Source of the DNA: Hippophae tibetana
Lineage: Eukaryota > Streptophyta > Magnoliopsida > Rosales > Elaeagnaceae
Assembly (NCBI GenBank): GCA_037013495.1
Contig: CM072811.1
Location: 48,925,452-48,989,451, forward strand
Length of the DNA: 64,000 bases
Direction: 5' to 3'
Part shown: one piece after another, positions 13,289 to 26,599 of the stretch
Layout of the letters: every line of letters begins with the position of its first letter
Numbering within the stretch: the first letter of the stretch is position 1
Position numbers and translations under genes: made by a program
The notes under the pieces: model-generated
The model's database searches: none
The model's input: only the letters and a program-made list of their open reading frames with translations
What the model was told of the DNA's origin: nothing

Positions 13289-14850
13289 TAGATAAAGACT
13301 GAATCTTTGACTTTTGAGAGTGTAAGAAGTAAAAAGATGGGACTTATCAGATGAAATCTTAGATGGGTTTGCTTTGGTTTCCATAAACAGCAAAGTATCT
13401 GAGCAGAACGTCAAGAAAAATGTGAGGAATCTTGAAGCAGATAAGAAGCAGAAACTTCCATCAAACAGAGTACTAATAAAAATGCCAACTTTATTTTCAA
13501 ACCCTTGTCAAGTTTCAATCTTTTATGCTCTTTTGGTACTTTCGCTCAATCACTTTCGAAAGCCAGATCTTCGATATTTACAATTTTACAAAATACCCAC
13601 GATTCAAAACCATCTATTTCACGGAAACTATGGTCATTTTCAGCTCTTGAACTATTTTGACTTCAATCTTTGTTGAGATCAAAGCTCTTTCTAGCTAAGA
13701 ACTTGGGAGGTGGGTAGTTGGGTAAAAAGAGACAGAGAAGGACAAGCAGTAAAAGAACTCATCTACCAATAGTACCCAACGTGCACAGACAACCAACTCT
13801 GAGGTGGGAATGAAGAGTTTTGTAATTTATATGAAGAGAATTTAAGGTTCAAGAGCTCCATTGGTGAGGAGCTCTGAGACTTCATCAAAATGAGAGATGA
13901 AAAAAATGATTGTTGCTGTTGTTGTTGTTGTTGTAGTTGGGGGTTTGGGAATGGCTGTTGTGGCATCGTTTCTCGAACAAATTGCTAGCAAAACTCACGG
14001 ACATTACAGCGTAAACTTCACGTGAACTCATCTCAGAACTTGCAGTGTGTGAAAAATATAACCTTTCTTTTCTCTTCTCTATGAATTCTTTAATCTGCAG
14101 TCATTATTGGAAACAATACCAATATAAAATTTTTAATTAGTACAAACAAAAAAAAGAAAAGAAATACAACTGTATTTTTTTAAAATAATTTATCTATGAA
14201 ATAATTGAGTTTTTCAAATCTGTTACCACCACTAACCAAGTTTTGGAATCTAAACTAAGGCTTCGTATTGATCAACAAACATTGGATTTCACAAAGTAAA
14301 AAGATAAAAAAAATCAATCAAATGTTTTGTTTCCCTTATAAATTTGTGTCCTTTTAACATAGCATTTGATGCAGAAACTTGAAAAGTAGTCTCAACACTC
14401 AAATCTCCACACCAAAGTAATTACTATGAAAAGCCAGAGTGGAAAGTTCAAATCTTGCTTTTCAATGGAGTCAAAAGCAAGAAAAGGATGAAAAGAACCC
14501 AAAAAAAATTGTAATACTGAAATTAAAACTCCAGCCATACAATTCAAATTTTGAAGATCAGAGCGTGTAAAAATGTTATTATGTTATGCTTCAAGCTGTA
14601 CTCTGCATCTTGTGTTACAAATAATGGAAGAGAGAGATTATCAGACTGACACGCACCTGAATAGAGAGAGATGGAGAGTTAATGAGAAAGAGAAGGCATG
14701 TGTGTGCTCACTCACAGGAAATGAGTGAAGTCGTGAAGGAAAGGAAAGGAAAGCAGTTGAGAACTCTACTTTCAAATCTCAATTTGTAATATATTTACTT
14801 TCTTTATTTATTTTTTCCTGAAAGAAAAAAGACGAGAAATATTAGGGACA
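13289..14850. promoter_or_regulatory. 5' flank and probable 5' leader of the receptor kinase gene
   Basis: This stretch is upstream of the minus-strand receptor start and is less AT-rich than the DNA beyond it. It contains a 67-codon minus-strand reading frame (13966-13763) with a CAA-coded Gln tract. It also holds GA/CT-rich stretches near 14630-14690, typical of plant leaders and core promoters. No TATA box or transcription start could be fixed. Confidence 0.4.
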
Positions 14851-16203
14851 CTTACGAAAATACTTTTTTTTTTAATCTTAAAACTTAAAATAATCAAAAA
14901 ATATAATTAGTTATATTTTATGCGCATTGTTAACAAATAACAACGAGTAATATTATTTTACGATGCGAGCCTCAGTTTAAAAAAAAAATTAACACAAAAG
15001 ATGAGACATACATTAAATCAAAAATATTTTGTAAAATCGTACAAAATAGAATCATTAAAATTTAATCAATGAAAATAAGGCTAAATAACTTTCAAGGTAT
15101 TCAAATTTTATTTCATTTTACATAGATGCACTTAAATTATTTTTTCATTTACACGCAATTATATTTTTAAAATTAAATTATATTACTTTAATTAATTATC
15201 GTTAATTAATTAATATATCAATTAATTAGCTTATATAATAAAACTTAATAAAAATATAGTTATTGGTAAATGAAATAAGAGTGTAAGAGAGAAATAATTA
15301 GTTATTTTTGTGTAAAATTGATGGATAACTCTTTACCCTAAATATAATATTAAATAGTGTTAAATTATATATAATTAAATATTAAATAAATCTAAATGGT
15401 TACAATTTTATTTAAATGATGTTTAAAATAAAATAAAATTAATTTTTTTTAATAATAAAATATAAAATAAACTTTTTTTTTCTTTCATTCAAAGTCAATA
15501 AAATTTTATTAAAGATAACAAAATACAATATCTAAATGTACTCATAAGTATGAACGTTGGAAAGAATACAGTAAATAAAAAACCAATAATTCGATGAAAC
15601 AGAAAGCAAAAAACACCAATCACACTAATTATTTCAAGAAGTACAATGAGAGCTTCCTCATTTTGTTTTTATAAATAATCCAAAGTTTTGTTTGATAAGT
15701 AAATTTTAAAATCAGAAAATATTTTTAAAATTTTATATTTAAAAAATAAATGTAAAGATGTATCTTCACATACTTGACATAACGGACAAACACGTGATAA
15801 TTTAAAACCTCTTGTGATCAAATTTACTCTCATAATAAAAACGTTATGTAAACATTAATTGACATGAGAAAACTCTAACTTACTAAGGACCTTGAGTTTC
15901 CATACAACTTTCCACCGCTGCTCATGCCTTATTTAACATGTTGTAGTACTATACATAATTACTTTAGAGTTCCCAAACACACATGCAGTTTAGAATGATG
16001 TGGCTAATTAATTTATAACCCAATTTAATTGAGTAACATTCATGAAGTTCAAATTGCAATCCAATATTTCTTTCAAAATTAGAGGCATTAACACCCATTC
16101 AATATCCACTTAAAAAAAAACATACACACACTATTGACTATGTCTACATTTCTATCATCCCCATTTGAGTTCATTAATTCTTTAACCAATTTAACATCAA
16201 ATT

Positions 16204-16248
16204 TTGGCTTTATAATTGGCTTTATAATTGGCTTTATAATTGGCTTTA
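16204..16248. repeat. 12-bp minisatellite, 3.75 copies
   Basis: The unit ttggctttataa is repeated head to tail without change (16204-16215, 16216-16227, 16228-16239, then a partial copy). It sits in a 63-codon plus-strand reading frame (16134-16325) and produces FIIG repeats. I do not regard that frame as a gene. Confidence 0.9.
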
Positions 16249-17196
16249 AAAGCTATTCAGATTTCCAAAACTCCTCTCATATATTAATTAAAGTCTTTCT
16301 ACGAACTTTTCATCTCAATTCTTAATTAAACAACTTCGTGCTTCCAAAATCCACCCATAAGGGTTTATTCCCCATTTTTACTCGAAGAAAAGTATCATTA
16401 GAGAATTACTTTTCTCTAACCAAATGAGCTAACAAAGAATTAGGGCATTTACAAATTCGTAAAGTTGGTTTTTGCTAACAAAGCAATATTGTACGATCTC
16501 AAATCTTTAAAATAAATTAGTCTTTGTTGTTTACTCTTCCAAATTATCTACATTTTTATCATTTTACTTCCCCTCGTTGATACTATTTCATAATTTAAAT
16601 CAGATTATTACACGTAATTTATCTTAAAATTGTATTGTATATAAACTAATTAACTTTAAAAACATCTCTCTACAACAAATTCACATACTAATTTACCATT
16701 ATCATTTTTTTTTCACTTTTTCACGAACAAAAGTGCAAGTTTTAATACGTATTTTACCGATTAAAGTTGTGAGACCTAAATTTTTATCGACCCCTCTCTT
16801 ATTTTGAATATCTATGACATTTGAAAGACTTTTTCTCATATTATTACGACCATTTACACAAAAGAACATAGATAATTTTTTACAAGCCGGTGATTTAAAG
16901 CGTAGTCATACAATATTATTATTTTTGTTACTACAAATTTTAATACATGTTATTTTTATTATTTTTTAAAACTTTTTTCATGATAATGTACTACTTATTT
17001 TTGTTTGATACGATTCTAATTATTGATTTATGATTTCTCATTAAATAATTACTTTTATGAATTCTAATTATTTTATTAAAATAATCATTTATATTTTTAA
17101 TAATAATTTTTACTTGGTATTTTAAAAAAATAACCTACAAATTATTTGATAATATTTTTTTTGTTTTTTTTTCAAAAATTAATTGTGTTGCATCAA

Positions 17197-17231
17197 GATT
17201 TTGATTTTTGATTTTTGATTTTTGATTTTTT
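17197..17231. repeat. 7-bp minisatellite (gattttt)
   Basis: About four consecutive gattttt units in otherwise AT-rich DNA. Confidence 0.8.
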
Positions 17232-19224
17232 TAAAGTAATTTTTTAATCATGTATGTATGATATAATTTTCACATTTTTAACTACATGGGATGATTTATA
17301 AATATTTAAAAATAATATTTTTTAATCAGATTTATAATTTATGATTTTTTTTTATTTTCACTAAATATTTTTTAGAAAGTAAATGAAGTCTTATAACTTT
17401 TTCATATATAAATATTGTAATAAAATAATTAAAACTTAAAATTTGTAAATAATAACAAAATAATTTTTTTAAGTTTTTGAAAAAAAAAATCAAGAACATA
17501 AAACATTACCAAAAAATTCTAGGTATTTTTTATTTTTTTTTATTGAAAATCATCAAATAGAAATTGTTATAGAAAAAATATTGAAAATTATTTTACAAAA
17601 AAAATTAAAAATTTTAATTTTAATTATTTAATCATAAATTAGAAATCAAAAAATATAATCGTCGAAAAACATGACCTACAAAATTAGAATTATTTTTTAT
17701 TATTATTAATAAATTTAAGCTTTTAATTATTTGCTTCTAATATTTATACATAAAAATTCATAAGATTTTATTTACTTTCTAGAATAATGTTAGCGATAAT
17801 AAAAAAATCATAATTCTAAATTTGTTTTATTTTATTTTTTTATATTATAAATCACCTTATATTTTTATAATGATGATTTAAAAATTTGAAAATAAAATTT
17901 GAAATCATTATCAAGACATATTTAATAAAAAATTCACTTTAAAATATTAAAAATTAAGAATTAAAATCATTAACAAACATACTTTTAATTAACATGATTT
18001 CAATTTAAATTATATAGTATTACTTGAACATTAATATGAGTCGTGAATGAGAATGATTTAGGGGTACTCTTGTGTTTAGTTTTAATATTAATTTAAAATA
18101 AAATGTAAAATATTCCAATGATAATAGGAATCTTCATTCCTCCCACATTTTTCAAACATTTGTATAATTATTTATTTGTTTATTTTTATCATTTTATCTT
18201 ATTTAAAAATTATAAAAAATATTATAAATTTATTTTAATATTTATCATTATTTTTATTAAAATGTTCAAATAAAAAATAATAATAATAATATTTTGGTTA
18301 AATTAAATTTATATTATCATTTTTATTGTTATATTTATATTTTACAAACCAAAAATATTATAAAATAATGAATTTTGGCACACGACGATGCATTATTTAT
18401 TAGCTAAGATGATTTGATAAAATAAAATAAAAGTTTAGTTATAATTTTCAATGTTTGTAATTGATAAGATATAGATAATATTATTTATAATAATATTTGA
18501 TTAATTATAATATTATTTAAAAATAATATTATAAATAAAATATATATTTTATATATTTTTATTATAATTAACAATGATAACATAGTAAAAGTTCTTGTTT
18601 GGAATCCATAATTTTTCCATAACATCGTACAACTGTCGTCATTAGGTTATTAAATGTCATTAGAGAACACGAGAAAAAAATTATAAAAATTTGTTAATAT
18701 GACTTATAACAAAAGAGGACATGAACATCACTAAGATCTACATGCTTGGCACCCTGCAGGCTTAAACACTAAATTAAGCACCTGACAAAGTCATGAGACC
18801 TAAGGCCAGTATATTGTCATTTTTTTTTAAAGAATGCAACTAATATTAATTTATTCCAGGTATTCAATTAATAGTATTAGAGTAAGATTTAACATTCATC
18901 ATTTGTATCAAATTTAATGTTCCAATCACAGCTTGATCTATAAAAAAATTATTATTATTAAAATAAATATATATTTTACCACTAAATTTTAAGATAATTA
19001 TAAAAATATTATCAAATTTTTATAATTTTCAACTTTGAAATTTTTTACAAAAATATAATTAATTTTGTTTGTTACTTTTGTACCATTAAATTATACATAA
19101 AATTAACTAATCAATATAAATAATGTCTTATAGTTTGTCAAAATTTATTATTTTATAATATTTTTGATTTGTAAAATATAAATATAATAGTAATAAGAAT
19201 GATAATATAAAGCTTGGTCAGGCG

Positions 19225-19475
19225 TGGAACTTTAAAAACATTAACAAAATATGTAGCATTCAATTATGGATAACGAAGGAGTGTTTAATTAATAATGGTA
19301 AAAATTTATAAAATAGATATAAATTAAGAATATTATTTTTATGATTAAAAATTTTAAAATTATTATTTTTGTTGTTTTACTTTCTATTATCAGAGTTCTC
19401 TATATATCTTCCCCTGAGAACTTGGTACATGTTTGATACTTTTCTCACATATGCATAACACAACCTATGTGTATT
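19225..19475. repeat. Diverged copy of the DNA between the NB-LRR pseudogene and the amidase gene
   Basis: Two blocks match 27870-28165 in the same order and orientation. The first contains aaatatgtagcattcaatta (compare 27891-27911) and the second contains ttggtacatgtttgatactt (compare 28115-28135). Similarity is imperfect with small gaps, so the duplication is old. Confidence 0.6.
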
Positions 19476-19855
19476 AGTGTAATATTTGTTCATATTATAT
19501 GTTTGTATTTGTATTTTTTTTCTTAAATTGACGTATTTTTTATTATTATGAAAAAAAATTAAACAAATAATCAATTTATTTATTTATAATGGTAAGAAAA
19601 CTTAATATCTCTATTAGCACAAAAAATTAATAATTAATTTTAATTAAAAATAATTTATATCCTATCGTTCTAGATTTCTTATTTTAAGTTGTATCCTAAA
19701 ATGTCACCCTAATTATTATTCACTTCTTATTATATATTCCTTTTCTTTTATCCTCCTTTGCAACTTTTCTTTTTATTCTTCCTTCCCTAAAAGCATAATT
19801 TGTGCTCTATATATTTTCTTGAGTTTTTCTTTAAACCATTTTTCTACTTGACACT

Positions 19856-20530
19856 TGTTGACGTGTGTTGTGGTGCATGCTGCAACAGTGGCAGACACCA
19901 ATATTCAATGGAGTAAAATATGGAGTAGACAATAATATTAGTGGAGCCATAAAACATGGATGTATACTTATTAGGATTATTGCTTAATTTTCGTTTTCAT
20001 TGTATACATATAGTTAAACTCTTGTATAGAAAAACATAACAGAAATAATAATGAAAGATACATGATAATTATCAGAGAAATACAATATTTGTCATGATAT
20101 TAGAGCAAGTTATTACTGACTAATAGAATTACTTACTATGCTGATTTCTGTTTTTTGCTGATTTCTGATTTCTGGTTTACACTTACCCTTTGAATCTGAT
20201 TTCTAGGATGATCATTTTGATTTCTAGGATGGTCATTTCTGATTTCTCGACACTGGTTTGATCTAGGTGGTCATTCTGACTTACTCATTGAAACCGTACC
20301 GATCTAACTGGTTGGGTCCAACGCTGGTTGTCTTATAGTATGGCCGGTTCCACCATTAGTTTTTTTTTTTGAAAAAGAAACAGAACACAACGATAAACGA
20401 CGCTGAAATCGCGTTCTTTGATCTGCGGTTGGAGTCACAGATTGCTCGTTGATCGTGGAATTATCGCAATCTCTCTACGTAGCCGTGGGCAACTACACTG
20501 GTTTCCTGCCTCTGTGAAACTTGAAACGCA
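19856..20530 (+). mobile_element. Copia-type LTR retrotransposon remnant (one LTR, primer-binding site, leader)
   Basis: A candidate LTR runs from TG at 19856 to CA at 20094 (about 239 bp). It is followed at once by tgatattagagc (20095-20106), close to the initiator-methionine-tRNA primer-binding site TGGTATCAGAGC of plant copia elements. The less AT-rich sequence to about 20530 could be the untranslated leader and start of gag, but no polyprotein follows and no second LTR was found. It is called a truncated element by inference. Confidence 0.4.
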
Positions 20531-23500
20531 GCAACATAAAGTATTAATATGTCTTATTATTCTAATCCTCTTATGAATCATATTTCTATCACCTAATATT
20601 TCTCACCATTGAAAAATCTATCCATGTCCTCAATTTTTCTTTTTGGGTTATAACTAAAAATATAGTTTATTTTAATTATGCCTAAGTCTAAGTATTTGTC
20701 ATGTTCAAAGATTTTTAAAAAAATTGTTACAAACTCTTGAAAAAAATTATTCTTATTATTAAATTATACATAATTCTAAATTTACCCAAAAAATTTAAAT
20801 CATTTTGAGATCATTTTAGTAGAAAAATTTGGGTTTAATAAAAGATTATCAAAATTATCGGCACAAATTTTAGCAGTGACACCTCTTGATTACAAATAAA
20901 TCAAAACTTATTATGTTATCAAAGAATTTGGACGAAATAAACCTAACACACAATAGATTATGTCATAAAAATTTGCATGCATTTTAATTTCTAAAATACA
21001 ATCAAATTATGCATTATTCTTATTTCAAATATGTCTCAAGCTCACTATTCGACAGAAAATATAAAGCTTGAAAATCCATATTTCATTACTAAGTATTTTT
21101 TAGTAATTTCAAATCCGAATAATCCTCATTGAGTCTAGTTGTACATTTAAAATAATCAGACTCAAATATTAATCAGTAGATACATAAAAAATATGGGGAA
21201 AGATTGTTGTTCTGAAATTTACAGATTTAAATATAAACTTCAAAAACTCATAGAAAAATCAATATAATTAAAGGTGGTATTTTTGAAAAGGTTAGATTTG
21301 GATGAATTTTCCAAATATCTAGTTTATTATTAAAAAAAAACTTAGATTTAACAAGACATATTAATACTTTATTATTAACACAAAATTGATCATATATCAT
21401 AATTTTCAACACAAAAATTTTAAATTTTGCAATAAAATAATTATGCCAAAACTCATAAAACTATTTATTAGAATATTATAAAACAATAAATTTCTTTTTA
21501 TATACACCCAATTATAATCTTAAGAAGATCCGATCATCATCCACAAAATAATAAAAAAAAGAAATTGGGAACTTTCCTAGCTAGTTTAAACTTTAAATAA
21601 AAGAAAAAAAAATTGAAAATTCCTTTCATTTTCTTTTCCTCCTCCTCCTTTTTCTATTATAGCTGCAATTATGGTGACTTATCGTTTAAAAAAAACATAG
21701 GGTATACATGTATTTAAACTCCTAGTCTAATTAGGAGTTTTTCTTTCCTTTTTCATTTCCTAATATTACTCCTAGTATTGATTTTTTTTATATAAAAATT
21801 ATTATTGTCTTAATATTTTTAATTAATAATAATAGTATTTAACAATAATTATAATTGATTATAAAAATAAAATAAATATTTTAAATATTTTTATTTTAAT
21901 AATAACAAACAATAATTATTGGTTATACATTGACAATATTATTAGATTTAATAATATACCACGACATGAACATCACTGATCTACATGATTTTTTATTTTT
22001 GTTCAAAGAAATTGATTGTCACCCCCTTAAAGCACTAAGTTACAGGTGGAGAAAATTGACATATAATGAGTTCACGTTCAAGTCTAGAGATTTATTTAAG
22101 AAATTAAGTTTAATTTTTTTTAAAGGAACACACATATTTATACGATGTATACATAGAAAGAGTGACAGCTGTATCTGTTAGAGTACATACAGTGTTTATT
22201 GCTGTATTTTGGATAAAAGGTTAAGAGTTTAAATCTTGACCTTCTTTAACTTTCCTATTAAACTACATTGTAACCGTGCTATTAGCATTTGATTAGTAAC
22301 CTTATAATTATTTATAATAATAAAAATGTAACGTTATCCTTAATCTTAGTGAGGTTTTGTTTGGAGAAAAAATATATAAGAGGAAAATTGCTTCTAAATA
22401 AGTCTTGCATGAGACCTAAGATCAATATAGGAAAATCTAAAAGAGAAACAGAATGAAAATTTAAATTGAGATTGCCATCTGTATCTTTCTTTCTTTTTCT
22501 TAGAAAAACATAGTCGTTTTTTACTTCTTATTAGAAGGAAATTTTTTTATTATAAGAACTTTTTCGATACATCATCTATTTTATTTAATTTATTTTAATA
22601 AATATAGATTATGATATGTATTATACCTAGATTTTGATCTCATGTAATTTTTTTTTTCTAGATTTCAATCTAACACTATTGATTTTAGACATGTTTTATT
22701 ATATTTTACTTTTTGTTTAAGTGTTTCTACAATTTAAAACATGAAGTTCTTAAGACATAAATGTTTAAGTTTGATTGAATAAATGTCTTCTTATCGTTGG
22801 AAAGATTTATACATGTTTAAAGAATTAAAAAATTGAAAGAAAAAAACTTAAATTTTGTTACAAATGAATTTTATTGATTTTTATAATAATAATATAGTAT
22901 ATTTTTATTTTATTGATTTAATTATTTATGTATTTTTTTTATTTAAATGAATGAAATATATTTATATATATATAATTAAAAAATCTTGAAATATATTAAG
23001 AAATATCTTACTAATTATAAAATATTTTAAACTAATTAATATTATATTAATATTTTTTTCTAAAATATTTTTACTTTACAAAAACTTCTCAAATTCAATA
23101 CATCTTATTATTTTTCTTTATCTTGAATATATTATATTTTCTCACTTTACTATTTATCAATATAAATTTTAATATTTTGATCCTAAAAAATGCACGACAC
23201 TAAAAATAACATAGTTATATATCAAATATATGAAGAAAAAAAATAAAAATTTCAAACAAAATTCCACCAATATATATATATATATATACACGGTAGACCT
23301 TACCAAACCTCTTTTAAAAAGTTCTTTAGCCTTAGGTTTAGTAGTCATTATGGAACCTCCTTTAGAAGGTTCAATGGTCATTATAGAATCTCTTTTAAAG
23401 ATATTTAATAGGTTTTAACGAACCTTCTTCAAAATATTCAATAAGTTTTATCGAAGCTCTTTTAGAAGATTCAATGATTATTATATAATCTCTTTCAAAG

Positions 23501-26245
23501 ATAACTAACATTCTTCAAAAGATTCAATAAGTTTTATGGAACCACCTATAAACAGATTATTGGTAGATGTCTAAAAAACATTCACAAATTTTTAATAAAA
23601 CTTTTAAAAAGAATTTGCAACATATCTCAAGTTTGCTTTCAAAATATGTTTAGTCTCACATCCATTGTATGTGTAAAATAAACTTAAAATTTTTTTACTG
23701 CAATTTTTATCTTATTAAGTTTCAATGGGTCGATCTTTTTATCTATAAAAAAATTATATATATTACGAGATGTCTCTATAATCTCTCAAAAACCATCTAA
23801 TTTGTTTTTGCACATAGTTGATTAAAGTAATTAAAATATGATGATTCATCTATGATTCACTAGATAATAAAACTTATTATTTTCTACTTTCAAATCACAT
23901 ATACTATTATTTTATTTTAAACAAAATAATATGTGTATCAATTGAATTATGTAAAAATTAATTATTTTCAATTATATATAAACATGTATTTAACATTTTA
24001 TCACAAGAAGATTTAAAACAAATTAATAGCATACTTTAGGCACACAAAATAGTTTGGGTGATACAATGGTCGATGAACAAACTCTTATGATCTGAACTCA
24101 AAAACTAACAAAGTTTTTTATTTTATAAGTTCAATATACAAGGGGATTTAGATTTCGAAAATATAAAAAACTGATTTTGTATCATCTTAGCTAGTTATTA
24201 TTTTAAACATTACAAACTGATCAATACAAGACTAATGCATATTTTATTTTTAAAATATATAAGGTATTTTTTAATACTCGTTTATATTACTTGTTTTTAA
24301 AATTTGGATGAGTGTCATATAACAATCTTTACCATTTAGTTATTTAAAATTATAATTGAACTTCAATTTAGGTTGTAAACGTGTGCAAATAAATGTGTTT
24401 GAATTTATGGATGTTGTTATTAGATGGAGAAGAGTTACATGGTATTAGAGATTTTATAGGTGATAGGTGGTGAGATATGAATTTTGGAGCTAGGGAAGAA
24501 GGAGAGAGAAAAGAATCAAACGTTAAAAATGATTTAATTTTTTTAATCAAATTAGTTAATTTTTTATGAAAACATTTAATTAAAAGATATTTTAATAATA
24601 AAATTAATCAATTAAAATAAAAAATAATAATATTAAAAGTAACAAGCTTAAATTTTTTTACATAGTATTAATAACTAATGGAATGTTTGACCAAAATAAT
24701 TGATAATTTATAAATAAGAATTATTAAAAAATGGAAAGAAAACTTAAGAAAACTAATTGTTGTGGTTAGTGATAGACAAACTATTATTATCTTTTTATTC
24801 TCCTCTTTAGAGTCTTGCATTGTAGCTTTCAAAACTTCTAAGTTAAAATCTATGAATGGTTATGTAAGGGAAGCAAGTTCTTTCAAGTATTCCCACCATT
24901 TTTTTTTCTTTTATTTTTATTTTAAATCTTTTGATATCTTATTCACACCATTTTAGAACCCACTACTAATATATATCATTAAGCAACATGATAATTAATA
25001 AACATTTTAATATTTTAAAAATAAAATTTATGCATTAATTAATTATTTTATCTTATAATTTTATTTACATATAAATTATACATTAACAATAAAAAAGTTA
25101 TATATATAATTATAATAATAATAATAAAATCTAGAATAATTTACTTATTTAAATATTATTAGTAGTATATCAAACTATAAGTGAGGCCGATGAATTTAGT
25201 TTATGATTAATTGCTTTTAAAGTTAAATAGACAATTATTATAAGAGTGCAAAAATCATTAACATTTTATGTGACGTGTATCATTTTATTTTAAAATATAT
25301 ACCAGCTTGAAACTTTCAATTGTTTTCATGTTTATTATTATTTTTTTATTTTTTTCCCTTTTAATTTAATAATTTATATTTCTCATTTTAGCCAACTTCT
25401 TTAAAAATAATTATTACTGCACTAAAAGATATTTTAATAAAATAATTATTTTTATCCGATATTTATTATTTTTTTTAAAATACATTAAATAATTAAAATA
25501 AAAATGTAAAAAGTCATCTACGTTTTATAAAATAATGCGGCTGGTTAGCATATACAATTTACCTTATCGATTCAAGGAACCATTTTCAACGTAATATTAA
25601 ATAAGAGGGAGAATATTTGAACAATCAATATCACGATTCATGGAGACACGTAAATGTGGGGATATGTCTCGGCCCGGATATACATCATTTTTTTTCCTTT
25701 TATATAAAATACATAATTTTATTTTAAATATATGTATTATTTAATACATAAAACTGTTAATTGCTTTTATATTTACTTTTCTTAATTTTTTTTCTCTTTC
25801 AATTTACTAATTTATATATAAATTAATCAAGCTATTTAAAAATAATTATTATTAAACTAATAATATATTTTAATAAAATACTCATCTTTATTCCATCTTC
25901 ACGATACTATAAATAAACGTAAAAAATAATAATTAATTTTAATAATTCTTATTTTCAATTTTAACAATTATTTATTTATTTTTTTCGTTCATTTTAAATT
26001 ATATTAAAAATTAAAAAATACCCTTAATTAATAATACATTTTGATATCTTGATACATATATTTAAACTTAAGTCATTGTCCCTAATGGATGAATATTATC
26101 CCATTATGACAAAATCTCATCAAAATCAAAGTGATTTCCTTGGTTTTTTTAACCAAATTGTTAGCGTTGTTAAGGTCTTGAAGTTACGCCAGCTTTAGAG
26201 ATTAAAACAATCAAAGAATCTTTGAATGAAATTAAGAGTATTGGA
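20531..26245. other. AT-rich gene-free DNA with degenerate repeats
   Basis: No recognisable protein-coding gene. The short reading frames at 21930-22181, 23169-23418 and 24368-24956 are low complexity or lie over repeats. The interval 22180-22255 has a weak tRNA-like box B. The stretch 23300-23545 holds a degenerate repeat. Nothing else could be supported. Confidence 0.55.
23300..23545. repeat. Degenerate tandem repeat of about 100 bp
   Basis: Variants of a block built from ttagaagattcaatg, a cattatagaatctctttcaaagat-like part and ttcaataagttttat recur about 2.5 times. The copies are clearly diverged. Confidence 0.6.
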
Positions 26246-26249
26246 TAGT

Positions 26250-26570
26250 TATTTGGTGTTAAAGAATCAAAATCTAACTCATAACTTAAAAGTTAGTTTG
26301 TAAGTTAAAAAGTTATTAAACTTATAAAAAACACTAACGTTGCACTCTTAATCAATGTGAAACTTCTTTAACACTCTCACTCATATCGTCAAGAGATATG
26401 CCTTGAGTTTCTATGAGATGGTAAACTTAAGGAACTACAATCGGATTAGGAGCTTACCTAAATCTAATTCATAACCCAAAAATCAGTTAGTAATTTATAT
26501 GGTTATCGAGGCTTACAAGTAGTATTGGTGCGAACTTTCTTAACATTTGGAGTTAGTCCATTGAAACAAT
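26250..26570. repeat. Interspersed repeat with the conserved 'aatgtgaaacttcttt' block (probable)
   Basis: The phrases ctcataacttaaaagttag, cttataaaaaacactaa and aatcaatgtgaaacttcttt follow in the order of a short non-coding repeat that I recall as common in eudicot intergenic DNA. Related phrases recur within the interval (taatcataacccaaaaatcag-like at about 26463), so it may be two nested parts. The superfamily is not assigned. Confidence 0.35.
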
Positions 26571-26599
26571 GATCAATCAACAAAACCTCTAATGTCCGA

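Larger units (their letters stand above)
14851..19220. other. AT-rich gene-free DNA
   Basis: No coding similarity is visible on either strand over this 4.4 kb. Only short low-complexity reading frames occur. Minisatellites are present (16204-16248 and 17197-17231), and a fragment at 18718-18815 partly recurs near 21963. The rest is A/T homopolymer-rich sequence. Confidence 0.55.

Noticed and set aside
13763-13966. 67-codon minus-strand reading frame with a Gln tract upstream of the receptor kinase start
   Set aside because: The Gln run comes from a CAA microsatellite and no conserved protein is seen. It may be an upstream frame in the leader but cannot be supported as a gene.
16134-16325. 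63-codon frame with FIIG repeats
   Set aside because: It is produced by a 12-bp minisatellite in gene-free DNA.
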